Assembly: GCF_000948975.2 (NCBI RefSeq)
Contig: NZ_CP059736.1
Span: forward strand, 806,001-870,000
Direction of reading: 5' to 3'
Length of the DNA: 64,000 nucleotides
Origin: Thalassomonas actiniarum
GTDB lineage: Bacteria > Pseudomonadota > Gammaproteobacteria > Enterobacterales > Alteromonadaceae
The position numbers and the translations under genes were made by a program. How positions within the stretch are numbered: position 1 is the first letter of the stretch; each line of letters opens with the position of its first letter. Under the pieces are notes generated by a model that did not search any database, was not told where the DNA came from, and saw nothing but the letters and a program-made list of their open reading frames with translations. Positions 10,301-16,925 of this stretch are shown here, piece after piece.

Positions 10301-13300
10301 TGATCGCCGGTGAGGGGACATTAGTGGATAGCGTCAAGCTTTCGATGGCAGAGCTGGCAGACAGCGACAGCTGGAATGACGGCAAGCTGAAAATAGGCGC
10401 CTTTGATGATATCTCTGTCGGTATCGATACCGCCGTTGCCGCTAAATCATCAAGCATTAATGCTGCCGGGGCCGCGGCCGGCAACACCTTAAGCGTGATC
10501 GACAAATATGGCAAAGCCAGTGGTTTCTGGTCACTGTTCAAGTCGATCGGTAAGGATGATCAGAAAGGCATTGAAAGCAGTGCCGGCGGCCTGGCCAATA
10601 CCTTTGGCAGTGAGGCCATCGAAAAGTTAAGCCAAAAAGTCGGTGCGCGTATTGCCCGTTCGGCCACCGCATCATTAAAGAGTATCGGCGGCAGAATCGC
10701 CAGTGGTGTCGGTAAGGTGCTGGGTAAGGGGGCCGGTGTTATCGGCGCGCTGGCCAGCGTGCCTTTTGATGTTTATTACGGCATTGTTGAACCGTTGAAA
10801 GGGTTCGAAGATAAAAAAGGCCTGGAGCGTCAGGATGCCATTTATTCCATTACCACTTCGGCTATTTCAATAACGGCAGCTACGGTTTTTGCCGGGCTGA
10901 CCTTAGTCGCCGGACCGGTTGGCGCCATCGCCGGTGCCGTATTTGCCGTTGTTATGGTGGGTGTTGATGCCATTTATTCCGCGGTGCGTAAAGTACAGGC
11001 AATAGAAGAAATAATTCCCCTGACTGCCGGACAAAGGGCAGAAATAGGCACCCGGGCATTTTTTGGCGACACTACGCCTCAGAATATCCAGGAAGATGTG
11101 CTTCAGGCGCAATATTCTTCTAAGTATCAAGAGCTGTTAAAAAGCAGCGCCGACAACCTGCTGGCCGGTGTCAGTGACAATTTTAGCGCCGTTATCTATG
11201 AAGAGACCGAGGTTAAAGTACAAAAGTTTGCCGAAGGTTACTTAGATACAGGCGGCACATACCAAGATGCCTGGGAAGGAGGTGAAATCAACCATGAGCA
11301 TATACATATCAACACTGCACAATATGAAGGAGGTGGCTGGACATTAAACCGCAATCGCCAATATGCCGAAATATATGCAGACTATCATAACGCCAATTTT
11401 GATTACTCCGCAGGTCTGGACTCAAGCGGGCATTTAAAACAAGTGGGCAATGTACAGTCAGATAAGGGTGTGCTTTTTAATCTGGCTAACGGCAATGATA
11501 CCGGCATCGGGCTTAAGGCCAATGCCAATATGTTTATGCTGGAAACGGGTAATAAGAATATTACCGGCGGTGATAAACAAGATATCTTTGTGCTTAATGC
11601 CAGTGTCCCGTTAACCGGGGCCGACGGACGGTTATTTGATGAAGCCAGGGCAACACATGCGGCGTTATTTAGCTCGTACCGTTATGACTTGGACGGCGGC
11701 GACGGTATCGACAGCCTGCAACTTAACACCGTTTTTGCAGGTACCGATTATCTGGGCTACAAGGTCGACTTAGCCGCAGAAACTATCGCCTTGAAACATA
11801 AAAACGGTACGCAAACCAATATTGGCACAGTTGCCAACATGGAAAACCTGCTCCTGGGTATTGCTGCGACGGACTTTAAAACTCAGCATCACTTTGTCGG
11901 CGATGAAAACAATAATCTCTTAACGGGTAAAGGCAAAGACACCCTTGAAGGCGGCGCCGGTGCCGATTCCTACCGTATTGGCGAACTGGAAAACGGCGAC
12001 AAGGTAACGATTATCGAAACCGCCGCTCAGGATGAGATCGAAGGCAATTCCGTAGAAGTTAACGATGTTTTGCTCGGCACTCAGTTTACCGATCTGGACA
12101 ACTGGCAAATTGTCGGCAATGACTTGATTATCAGCCTTAAAAAGGGCGGACAAGTCCAGGTTAAGGACATGTATGAACTCAATGCGCAGGGAGAACGTGT
12201 CAGGCTCAATAAGCTGCTGCGTTTTTCTACCACAGACGGCTTTATGTTATCGGCGCAATTGCCGCAAACGATCAGCGGCAATGGCAATGTCGATGACTTC
12301 AAGCTTTCCACTATCTATAACGCAGCTATGGATCAGCAAAGGCTCCAAGGTTCAAATCAGGGCGTAGAAATTGATCTGGCAGCAGGCAGCATTAGCCGCA
12401 AAGGTGACGGAGCGGGACTGACACAGTTGGAAAATAACCGGCAGATCAGCTACCAGGGCAGCCAGACCAAGACCAAATACTGGTTTGACGCTGCAGCTAA
12501 AGATATCAGTATCCGCATGGATGTTGATTTCCGTTTTCATGATTTCGATTCTATTTATGGTCCGAGAGGTCAACGGGTGGTGACCTTTAATGACTTCAAA
12601 CTGGTTTTTGTTATCGACAAAGGCAACGGCCAGAAAGAAGAAGTCAAACTCGATATCGGCTCATTTATCGACGATAAATCTGAACAATGGGATTATGACT
12701 TCCATGAAAGAAAGCATTCTCTAACCTTAAATGTCGAAGGGCAAGAGCAAAAAGCGGTATATGACGCTCTACGTTTTTATACCAACGACGGTTATGAAGT
12801 TAATTTCGGCATTGAATTGGGCAATATCATGCGCCGGTTCGAAATCTTCTCGGATGGGGGTTATATGGATGCAAGCTCTCCGATGTCGACGACGATTTAT
12901 TCTGACTTGTCTCAGGCCGGTGGTTTGGTTACCACTGAGCATACTGGTTTTTCAGTGCCAAAACCTATCGTGCTCTCGGAGCGATATGAGCTTGCTGCCC
13001 AGGGCACTGAACTAAATGATAATATCGTTGGCGACAGTAAAGATAATATTCTGGTTGCCCAGGGTAACGATACCTTAACAGGACGTGCCGGAGCCGATAT
13101 CTATGTTGCGGCCAGCGCCGGCATCACCGTTATCGATAATCAGGATACCAGTACGGCGCCTGAAAACGATGCCATAGTGGTCGATGCCGGTATGGAAGAA
13201 ATTGATATGTGGCGCGATGACAATGATCTGGTATTGCGTTACCGTAACAGCCAGGGTGAAAAAGTTGTGGTAGAAGTACGCAATTATTATCAACATGACA

Positions 13301-15432
13301 GTCAGGGAAATTATCCTAATGCTCACCTTTATCTGGTGGACAATGAAGGGGGCTCTATGCATTTCTCTTACGATAAAGAAAAAGATATCCTGGTTAAAGC
13401 CCTGGTCGGCGGCGATGTGACAGAAAAATCTGCACCGACATTCCAGGGGGATATCCTTATTGCCGGCGATGAAACCAATACCTTAATAGGAGGCAATGGC
13501 CACGACTGGCTGCAGCTGGATGCCGACTCAGGTAAGAAAATAGACTCACCTTTGATGCTAAGAGGCAACGCCGGTGATGATATGTACGACCTGAGCCAAC
13601 TTGGTGAACAGGAAGTCATCATAGACAACCGTGATGACGACAGGGACATTGATACCGTAGCAATCACATTAGATCCCGCAACCGGCGAGCAGGGACTCAG
13701 CTTTAACCGCGACAACCAGGATCTGGTGGTTAACTTTCAATCGGGCACAGGTAAAGCAGGTAAATTTACACTGGCCGATTATTTTCTTTCTGAGAATTAT
13801 CAGCACATAAAACTGTTGGTGCTTAATAATCTGCCAACGGATGATGCCGCTGGTTTCTCAGGCCTGTCTGCCGAAGCATTCCGGGCAAAAGCCTACGCTG
13901 CTCCGCTTGCTTTAGAGAGCCAAAACAGCATTGGCGCAGATGCGCTGGTTGATAGTATTGCCAATTTTCACAACCCTTTTGAAGACGTGCAATCAACCGA
14001 TGTTACGGTAAAAATCGGCGGCGCTGAAAATGGCGAATTGGCGACGACCATGCATATTAGCCTGATGGCAGGGGATCGTATACTGAACAAAATTAGTTTA
14101 CCTCAAGCGCTTAGCCAGGGTTATCCCAGTGCAGACAGCATTGCGCTGGCCATTAATACTGCAATGCCGGGCGGCATGACTTTTGCCGATACTTCATTGC
14201 GAAATGAAAGCTTGAGTGCTTTTGTCAAAGGGCTCTTAAATGATCCCGCCAAACGCATTATTCCTAACAGATGGTTTATTGACGGCACTACAGCAGCAAT
14301 TGCTCCTGTTGATAGCAGTGCAGTGGCCTGGGGGAGTGAATTTGTTCAGAGCAACTCTGAAAGTATTGCTGCACAGGAAGGCACTGTCGTTAAAGTACTT
14401 GGCAATGAGTTTTCTGCTGCCAAACAATACCGGCTTGAAGTCTCTACCGAAGGAGATATCACCGGGCTTAGTTTATCCTTGTTTGCCGGTGATACTTTGC
14501 TGAAAACCGCCGCTCAGGCCAATACGCTTGCTATTAATCCTAATGAGCTCAGTTATGAGCAGCTAAGTGCCGCCCTGAATCAGGGGATGCGCTTGGAAAT
14601 CAGCAACAGTGGTGACACTGAAGTATCGCTAGCCAATATCACTTTGGACGCCAAAGCGGTTAACGCTCATATCTCTTATACCACCAGCCGCCGGGAGATT
14701 ATTTCCGGGCAAGTACTAGATGCACAGGCCTGGGAAAATATGAGTAAAAAGGAGCAGGATGACTATATAGCTGTTGGCCAAGCGGCAAATGAAAAACCAG
14801 GCAATGGTACGGTTTTCGACTTAGGTTGGGGAGCGATTGAATCAAACATTGATGGTGTTAACACCTATAACGATAATTTTGAAGGGTTTGGCAATGTTCA
14901 GGGGACTATATTAGACGATTACATCGAAGGAGCTAGATACGAAACTTCTAAAAACACCCTGGATGGCCGCGCCGGTGATGATATCATAAGAGGTTTTGCC
15001 GGTACCAATGTATTGATCGGTGGCACAGGCAATGATGTTATGGATGGCGGTGCCGGAAATACGACATATCATTACACCAAAGGTGATGGTGTTGATGTGA
15101 TCAGGGATAGCGGTGGTGAAAACACCCTGATTTTAGATGGCTTAGATACCGATGATATCTGGTTGACGAAACAGCAAGATGATAGCTTACTCATCGAGTT
15201 TGGCGACTCCCAAAACGGCACTGACTGGCAAAACGGTGCCAATGGCAGTATTACTGTTCACGGTAATATTGACGAAGTCAGCTTAGGAGATCACAGCTTA
15301 AGTTCAGCAAATATCAACTTACTTGTACAAGCCATGGCAGGTAGTGATATTGGCGACCTGGATGGTGTTTCCGGTAATGGTCAGACAGTGAAGCAACAAT
15401 TAGATACACTGTGGATGCCTAAGGCCAGCTAA
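4396..15432 (+). CDS. Giant multidomain RTX toxin: zincin x2, cysteine protease, phosphothreonine lyase, kinase, translocation, RTX
   Basis: Secreted 3678-residue toxin; AGAGGTGAT lies just before the ATG. Two homologous zincin-like units are visible, with HEAMH (164-168) and E199..D203, then HESVH (682-686) and E709..D713. A C80 cysteine protease domain (about 1020-1215) has the VGHGR histidine H1127 and the VGCSL cysteine C1167. A SpvC/OspF-type phosphothreonine lyase spans about 1260-1497 (K1360, H1362, K1392, R1404, Y1414, K1416, R1469, R1476). A minimal kinase like OspG/NleH spans about 1498-1630 (K1504, E1516, HQD D1583, DF D1602). A helical region with a repeated motif (about 1681 and 1908) leads to a hydrophobic TcdA/TcdB/Mcf-like segment (about 2145-2195). 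RTX nonapeptides start near 2502, 2880, 3024 and 3506, and the last 60 residues are a typical type I export signal. It lacks the long glycine repeats that flank true MARTX effectors, so it is MARTX-like, not a canonical MARTX. Confidence 0.93.
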   Translation: MTIQQTPDSENAVQVSDKSHLPEFWQTFDWAVVKQAARENIESILGENFTQFLGSGQAPDFIDSADNGAFDDAGSNVLGERSFRVKYYTDTVENDGKNLDAFIRAHGVDDNKSQAEIQSMLTNKSTAPVAFADKAGVLRINIDHPDFYRNGKFDRDFAVSTLVHEAMHTLSFARAGLRKESLRGDNWKKIVDSGLPLDELVTDYMGETTAKKAFGNDFAYRTNYFSNPNTSDSGYTLRGQLTRHFSEDVGTILSGYFLSPTSIDAWAGQPSVRNAEMSNAEYINNVVVTESEPYAKGSSSPAVGARSGIRNKVGAINTKLQSLGLTGNMTENMVEGTAFTVYGPQTRSEYEAIYKVAYPQASEVPAVFRLGEQVFVLADGTGNGKTPAQVWSALQNNFKAEIYAASIYKSLKSQQNLPDWISAQPQRLSAMSSLLASQFSSTVVPLNFLGDAGSELNDLKRVLAEHSPELFATNGKLVPEKFAQLIAQPQAPQGWLNSQENSGEILEHLGDNVSETPDVDGNDGQESAMQQRQLDKFWTDFDWTAVKNADKAVLGLPDSGNKPVIYDKVLLKEIENSDSLSDAEKVALSGFDDADSGSSGDRNFRVKYYSTQGHGEYPERNNLLAYQKAFANDQGIGLSASDTAPAPAFSGKDGIIRIFVDAPDFYRNGHLDEDFTKSTLAHESVHASSSGRRAFGPFSLETQKANWDEMVTDYLGEKVAKGVFGEDFAFRTNYNNKNAVYNAGLTLRGQLERHYSTEQVDRIVEQYLFDPASFGEWLNQPSQGNPELNNQKYLENIISEEVDVTANYFLKEGNTLLNSLPGKIAKVNNVLDAMGVPKISEADLTKQLVVYGVNTKQAFDAVYRVAYPQAGEEVSVPSLYTVDNYVYMYAPEGDKALLWGNNDNVGASDKLITTMVKTAVQKSLATATHVPDWLKADTASLSQLANLLTAQIVPTFGTKSRFKTVLRRFTLESAESAQYETFKLYLTDNNLVSFNESGQIVPESLTGLLSRAGAPAGWQQSVSVLSAEGEIAYAHKVIDNRDVNTWDAPEVTPRQDGGSTRYDAQVIVQLENDPIAKRAAARLAGKHPDSSVIVQLDANGNPKVVYGDMSILDSDGVDNIRWQLVGHGRAADDGSRTLAGRSAAELAAQLVDIKGTLTPGRISLVGCSLASHSQQANFGEQLTQELKWADTEISVRTSELAVDSAGHKHVQDANGDWVHKDSNNKLVLQWDPQNNTVERSSAYDYNGQELAYESPGDEAVDGVLGPKFKGKGAKLKVEPVAPPPTAAEYLQQNKELLHSKMQDLDNPVFNRAADAPSYETFQAREVAVENGFRLTKTDADVFLHANRVEGLSQGGSAGDKIHISVQEGEVSRAFELIKGLLFSADSPIDSWKVTDMSRTGADSRVKVGTQFTLYIKTDNERKEYSAEGLKKVQTFVSELESTLNEGGITPGVKPSSDVSPSQWQYASYRNELSSDREGGEQQTQALQAQPFYQLITQDPTVLVKDFAQDFARANIEADYFNRFYGEGSAEVYRESDGSVKLRMLKIPGKSLDKLTLAELPANAKELYLNMIADLGDAQLYHQDLKLSKVLYDKASNRFWPKDFTGAEDYSDADKLSNFDSAAAQFEQNLVDISRDNTPAGEVLESLGESNLSTQEKLVLLDKAYGKVAIGGIEIRRERLRRMGAQIDGKLVDADTDFTSPSLQDDLTFDSERLLKQLLNLSDDEAGKNKQALYINLFGDKANTPLSDAALLQFIDNNPGNQSLATIALYLKRQTRAGVYSSTENAEGQPSKAKRFIAYANTLITDLDAPPANLGSDLRKWVKVQDFAEQTNNYGAWQDDPAVVREIGGLFTRSNGELSLDQTKVDNLSSAQLKTLKVKLDTLTINELRTLDEQKGTLESGISREQLYKAGAIIDGKAVHSQSNFTSQQLVFDGDKFAHAFATADTVGKARYLDVLNRSANQQGVSAESLIAGEGTLVDSVKLSMAELADSDSWNDGKLKIGAFDDISVGIDTAVAAKSSSINAAGAAAGNTLSVIDKYGKASGFWSLFKSIGKDDQKGIESSAGGLANTFGSEAIEKLSQKVGARIARSATASLKSIGGRIASGVGKVLGKGAGVIGALASVPFDVYYGIVEPLKGFEDKKGLERQDAIYSITTSAISITAATVFAGLTLVAGPVGAIAGAVFAVVMVGVDAIYSAVRKVQAIEEIIPLTAGQRAEIGTRAFFGDTTPQNIQEDVLQAQYSSKYQELLKSSADNLLAGVSDNFSAVIYEETEVKVQKFAEGYLDTGGTYQDAWEGGEINHEHIHINTAQYEGGGWTLNRNRQYAEIYADYHNANFDYSAGLDSSGHLKQVGNVQSDKGVLFNLANGNDTGIGLKANANMFMLETGNKNITGGDKQDIFVLNASVPLTGADGRLFDEARATHAALFSSYRYDLDGGDGIDSLQLNTVFAGTDYLGYKVDLAAETIALKHKNGTQTNIGTVANMENLLLGIAATDFKTQHHFVGDENNNLLTGKGKDTLEGGAGADSYRIGELENGDKVTIIETAAQDEIEGNSVEVNDVLLGTQFTDLDNWQIVGNDLIISLKKGGQVQVKDMYELNAQGERVRLNKLLRFSTTDGFMLSAQLPQTISGNGNVDDFKLSTIYNAAMDQQRLQGSNQGVEIDLAAGSISRKGDGAGLTQLENNRQISYQGSQTKTKYWFDAAAKDISIRMDVDFRFHDFDSIYGPRGQRVVTFNDFKLVFVIDKGNGQKEEVKLDIGSFIDDKSEQWDYDFHERKHSLTLNVEGQEQKAVYDALRFYTNDGYEVNFGIELGNIMRRFEIFSDGGYMDASSPMSTTIYSDLSQAGGLVTTEHTGFSVPKPIVLSERYELAAQGTELNDNIVGDSKDNILVAQGNDTLTGRAGADIYVAASAGITVIDNQDTSTAPENDAIVVDAGMEEIDMWRDDNDLVLRYRNSQGEKVVVEVRNYYQHDSQGNYPNAHLYLVDNEGGSMHFSYDKEKDILVKALVGGDVTEKSAPTFQGDILIAGDETNTLIGGNGHDWLQLDADSGKKIDSPLMLRGNAGDDMYDLSQLGEQEVIIDNRDDDRDIDTVAITLDPATGEQGLSFNRDNQDLVVNFQSGTGKAGKFTLADYFLSENYQHIKLLVLNNLPTDDAAGFSGLSAEAFRAKAYAAPLALESQNSIGADALVDSIANFHNPFEDVQSTDVTVKIGGAENGELATTMHISLMAGDRILNKISLPQALSQGYPSADSIALAINTAMPGGMTFADTSLRNESLSAFVKGLLNDPAKRIIPNRWFIDGTTAAIAPVDSSAVAWGSEFVQSNSESIAAQEGTVVKVLGNEFSAAKQYRLEVSTEGDITGLSLSLFAGDTLLKTAAQANTLAINPNELSYEQLSAALNQGMRLEISNSGDTEVSLANITLDAKAVNAHISYTTSRREIISGQVLDAQAWENMSKKEQDDYIAVGQAANEKPGNGTVFDLGWGAIESNIDGVNTYNDNFEGFGNVQGTILDDYIEGARYETSKNTLDGRAGDDIIRGFAGTNVLIGGTGNDVMDGGAGNTTYHYTKGDGVDVIRDSGGENTLILDGLDTDDIWLTKQQDDSLLIEFGDSQNGTDWQNGANGSITVHGNIDEVSLGDHSLSSANINLLVQAMAGSDIGDLDGVSGNGQTVKQQLDTLWMPKAS
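4441..5890 (+). other. Toxin domain: zincin-like unit, copy 1
   Basis: Residues about 16-500. The copy opens with an FWQTFDW motif, continues with FRVKYY and DFYRNGKFD, then STLVHEAMHTLS and DELVTDYMGE. The HExxH followed 35 residues after its first His by Glu in ExxTD is a gluzincin-like zinc site. Both catalytic histidines and the glutamate are intact. Nothing in the sequence tells the substrate. The family is inferred from the motif alone. Confidence 0.7.
5980..7460 (+). other. Toxin domain: zincin-like unit, copy 2
   Basis: Residues about 529-1020 repeat the order of copy 1: FWTDFDW, FRVKYY, DFYRNGHLD, STLAHESVHASS, DEMVTDYLGE, FAFRTNY. Zinc-site residues H682, E683, H686 and E709 are kept, so both copies may be active. 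The spacing from HExxH to ExxTD is 27 here against 35 in copy 1. Divergence between the copies is considerable, so the duplication is not recent. Confidence 0.7.
7450..8070 (+). other. Toxin domain: C80 cysteine protease (MARTX/TcdB CPD)
   Basis: Residues about 1020-1225. The motifs RWQLVGHGR (His1127) and ISLVGCSL (Cys1167) and the closing SELAVDSAGHKH...DANGDWV match the autoprocessing domain of Vibrio MARTX and large clostridial toxins. In those families host inositol hexakisphosphate activates the domain, which cuts after leucines and frees effector domains in the cytosol. Here it sits between the zincin pair and the lyase-kinase pair, so cuts on both sides could release separate effectors. 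Confidence 0.92.
8170..8885 (+). other. Toxin domain: phosphothreonine lyase (SpvC/OspF/HopAI1 family)
   Basis: Residues about 1260-1497. From memory of Salmonella SpvC, a constant offset of 1256 maps its functional residues onto this protein without a gap: K104, H106, K136, R148, Y158, K160, R213 and R220 correspond to K1360, H1362, K1392, R1404, Y1414, K1416, R1469 and R1476. Local matches include AGDKIHISV, DSWKVTDM, FTLYIK and SYRNEL. Family members remove phosphate from the pThr of host MAP kinases by beta-elimination, irreversibly blocking immune signalling. They are normally type III effectors, so finding one inside an RTX toxin is unusual. Confidence 0.93.
8886..9290 (+). other. Toxin domain: OspG/NleH-like minimal kinase
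   Basis: Residues about 1498-1632. Seen: VLVK (K1504, candidate ATP lysine), an alphaC-like helix with E1516, FNRFYGEGSAEVY, a hinge-like LKIPGKSL, then YHQDLKLSKVLYD (D1583) and PKDF (D1602), 19 residues apart as in kinase catalytic and metal-binding loops. This small-lobe layout resembles type III kinases OspG, NleH and HopBF1. The magnesium-binding Asn of HxDxxxxN is Lys here (position 1588), so activity is uncertain and it could be a pseudokinase. Family assignment is from motif pattern recognition only. Confidence 0.72.
9390..11400 (+). other. Toxin region: helical repeats and TcdA/TcdB/Mcf-like translocation segment
   Basis: Residues about 1660-2335. Two related motifs, GAQIDGKLV..TDFTS (from 1681) and GAIIDGKAV..SNFTS (from 1908), mark an internal repeat. 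An amphipathic Gly/Ala-rich stretch (about 2050-2130) leads into a long hydrophobic segment (about 2145-2195, including AGPVGAIAGAVFAVVMVG). This resembles the pore-forming/delivery region shared by clostridial TcdA/TcdB and insecticidal Mcf/FitD toxins, which inserts at low pH and passes the N-terminal domains to the cytosol. The match is by character, not by a conserved catalytic motif. Confidence 0.6.
11880..15432 (+). other. Toxin region: RTX calcium-binding repeats and export signal
   Basis: Residues about 2495-3678. Scattered GGxGxDxxx-type repeats are seen in GKGKDTLEGGAGADSY (about 2510), GNDTLTGRAGADIY (about 2890), IGGNGHDWL (about 3030) and the densest cluster at about 3520-3560 (LDGRAGDDIIRG, LIGGTGNDVMDGGAGN). 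The last residues, after LLVQAMAGSDIGDL, look like an uncleaved RTX secretion signal. The repeats are widely spaced, with beta-rich domains between them. Confidence 0.88.
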
Positions 15433-15530
15433 TGATGTTAACTTATAATAAGTATAAATAACAAAGTATTATTTGTATTTTTGGCATATGAGGATACGAA
15501 TAAACTTTAGAATTACTTATTGCTCTAATA

Positions 15531-15565
15531 AAAACCGTAAAGGAAGATTTCTTTACGGTTTTTTA
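15531..15565 (+). terminator. Rho-independent terminator after the toxin gene
   Basis: A perfect 9-bp stem, accgtaaag (15534-15542) with ctttacggt (15551-15559), has an 8-base loop and runs straight into a T-rich tract. It lies about 100 bases after the toxin stop and should end the type I secretion operon. With an A-run on the other side it could also work for the opposite strand. Confidence 0.88.
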
Positions 15566-15845
15566 TTTGTATGACGCAATGGTGCATAAATAATTGGATA
15601 TCAAAAGGTTAATTTCTGTTTGTCTATTGCTTTAGGCATATTAAATACCTCTCATCCAATGTTTTCGATAATTTGGATTATCGGAAATAGTGAGAAGCTG
15701 TAGTTTTAAAGTATTACGGAATTCAATCCACAATCAATTTAATTTGGAAGTTTTACGCTATAGAACAGTGGGTCAGCCTTTTCATTTTGTACAAAAGGGA
15801 TTTACCATGCAAAAAGCAAGACTTGACCTTTCACGGACACATAGT

Positions 15846-16266
15846 TACCCCGCTTTTTAACTTTCATGGCTGAAGCTGTATCGAGTAGGCCCGACCCTGT
15901 TGTTAAAAATAAACTTGGTATCTGGATTAAGCCCCTGGTATTGGGTGCCATCAATGACAGTTCCCCCAATGCCGTTTAAGCTGGTAGGAGATCCATTCCT
16001 GGATAATGGCCCGGCTCTTAGGGTTAGTTAACCAGATTGTCCGGGCTTCAGATTCTTACAGATTTTAGAGGGTAGATGTATTTCTTCTTTGATCTGGCCA
16101 CTGGGATGCAGGATATTGTTTACTTCAATCAAGGCTATCTCTATTACGAGCATAGTTGCATGACTGAGCACCAGGGCGCAACGCTTAGTCTGCTATCTTT
16201 CATCAACAAGTAAGTTTTCAATACGCGGTTAATTTCGACGGGGTTTAGTACATCGGTTTTACTCAT
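15846..16266 (-). pseudogene. Decayed tyrosine recombinase (integrase) remnant
   Basis: No open frame, but the minus strand translates in pieces to a phage-integrase-like protein. It starts at an ATG at 16266-16264 with MSKTDVLNPVEINRVLKT. After a frameshift comes ALVLSHAT...IEIALIEVNNILHPSGQIKEEI, then a stop, then a third frame with SRAIIQEWISYQLKRHW, then GLNPDTKFIFNN and GRAYSIQLQP. This order matches the catalytic-domain start of a site-specific integrase common in marine gammaproteobacteria, as I remember it. Several frameshifts and stops make it inactive, and the C-terminal catalytic motifs are missing. It is evidence of past mobile-element activity beside the toxin operon. Confidence 0.72.
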
Positions 16267-16349
16267 TGTTGGTATATTCCTATGTAAGCGAAAAATACAG
16301 ACAATGTGCTCTCTAGTACTGTCTATTCAGTGTAGCCCTTATTTTTCCT

Positions 16350-16365
16350 GACTTTCACGGAAAGC
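16350..16365. repeat. 16-bp direct repeat, left copy
   Basis: gactttcacggaaagc occurs here and again at 16698-16713. Each copy contains a small inverted repeat, ctttc-acg-gaaag. A partial third copy, ctttcacgga, lies at 15828-15837 near the end of the integrase remnant. The two full copies flank the small membrane-protein gene. Confidence 0.8.
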
Positions 16366-16385
16366 GGTATCGAGACAAACCTCGC

Positions 16386-16544
16386 TTATTTGTCCTTAAT
16401 CGCCTTATGCTCCAGTACCAACTTGACCACTTTATACAGGGCAAATAACATCCCGGCGCACAGGGCCAGCAGGGTGATTAACACGAGCGGATCGCCGTCA
16501 AAGGCTGAGATATAAGCAAGGATATTTTCAATGATGGTTTGCAT
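16386..16544 (-). CDS. Small single-pass membrane protein, function unknown
   Basis: From the ATG at 16544, preceded by AAGGGGAG at a good distance, a 52-residue protein is encoded. A short amphipathic start (MQTIIENILAYISAF) is followed by one hydrophobic helix (about residues 19-40, PLVLITLLALCAGMLFALYKVV) and a charged tail ending in KAIKDK. A longer in-frame start 13 codons upstream has no ribosome site. I do not recognise a family. It lies between the two 16-bp repeats and next to the integrase remnant, so it may be mobile-element cargo. It is not a typical hydrophobic type I toxin by length, but that cannot be excluded. Confidence 0.55.
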   Translation of the reverse strand: MQTIIENILAYISAFDGDPLVLITLLALCAGMLFALYKVVKLVLEHKAIKDK

Positions 16545-16697
16545 GGCGGTTCTCCCCTTAGTTACAACAAAGGGGAGACACATTTACAATGTACAAATAA
16601 AGAAACTGAAAAACAAAAAACAGATAAAAAAAATAATAAAAATACCCCAAAAATGTATTAAAACCTTTAAGGGTCTAGTTAAGGCCATGGAAACAGG

Positions 16698-16713
16698 GAC
16701 TTTCACGGAAAGC
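16698..16713. repeat. 16-bp direct repeat, right copy
   Basis: Second exact copy of gactttcacggaaagc, 348 bp from the first and in the same orientation, with the same internal dyad. The gap around it (16545-16925) is AT-rich. Short open frames there overlap each other on both strands and have no convincing start, so I call no other gene in it. Confidence 0.8.
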
Positions 16714-16925
16714 CTAAAATGAAACATATTGCGGGAAAGTGTTTCAGAAAGAGAAAGGCAACCGATCCGGCTAAAAAGGGGTGAAAAGTTGCCTAACACA
16801 TTAAATTTTCGGAGTATCCCAACTATGGCTGATGAAGGCCAGCGATAAAAACTCGAGGCGTTAAGTTAAGAGTAAGGATGCAAAAAGGAGCTATTACTAC
16901 CCCCTTTATTCAATTGATTGATCTG

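Noticed and set aside
11880-15300. RTX repeats as a CRISPR- or minisatellite-like DNA array
   Set aside because: The repetition is at protein level with degenerate codons, and spacing is irregular.
4396-15432. Calling the toxin a canonical MARTX (rtxA)
   Set aside because: CPD and the RTX end fit, but the long N- and C-terminal glycine-rich repeat arrays and known MARTX effectors are absent, and the delivery region looks TcdB/Mcf-like.
16531-16799. Overlapping short frames on both strands around 16.5-16.8 kb
   Set aside because: They overlap each other in AT-rich DNA, their residues are mostly Lys/Ile/Phe, and they have no supported start.
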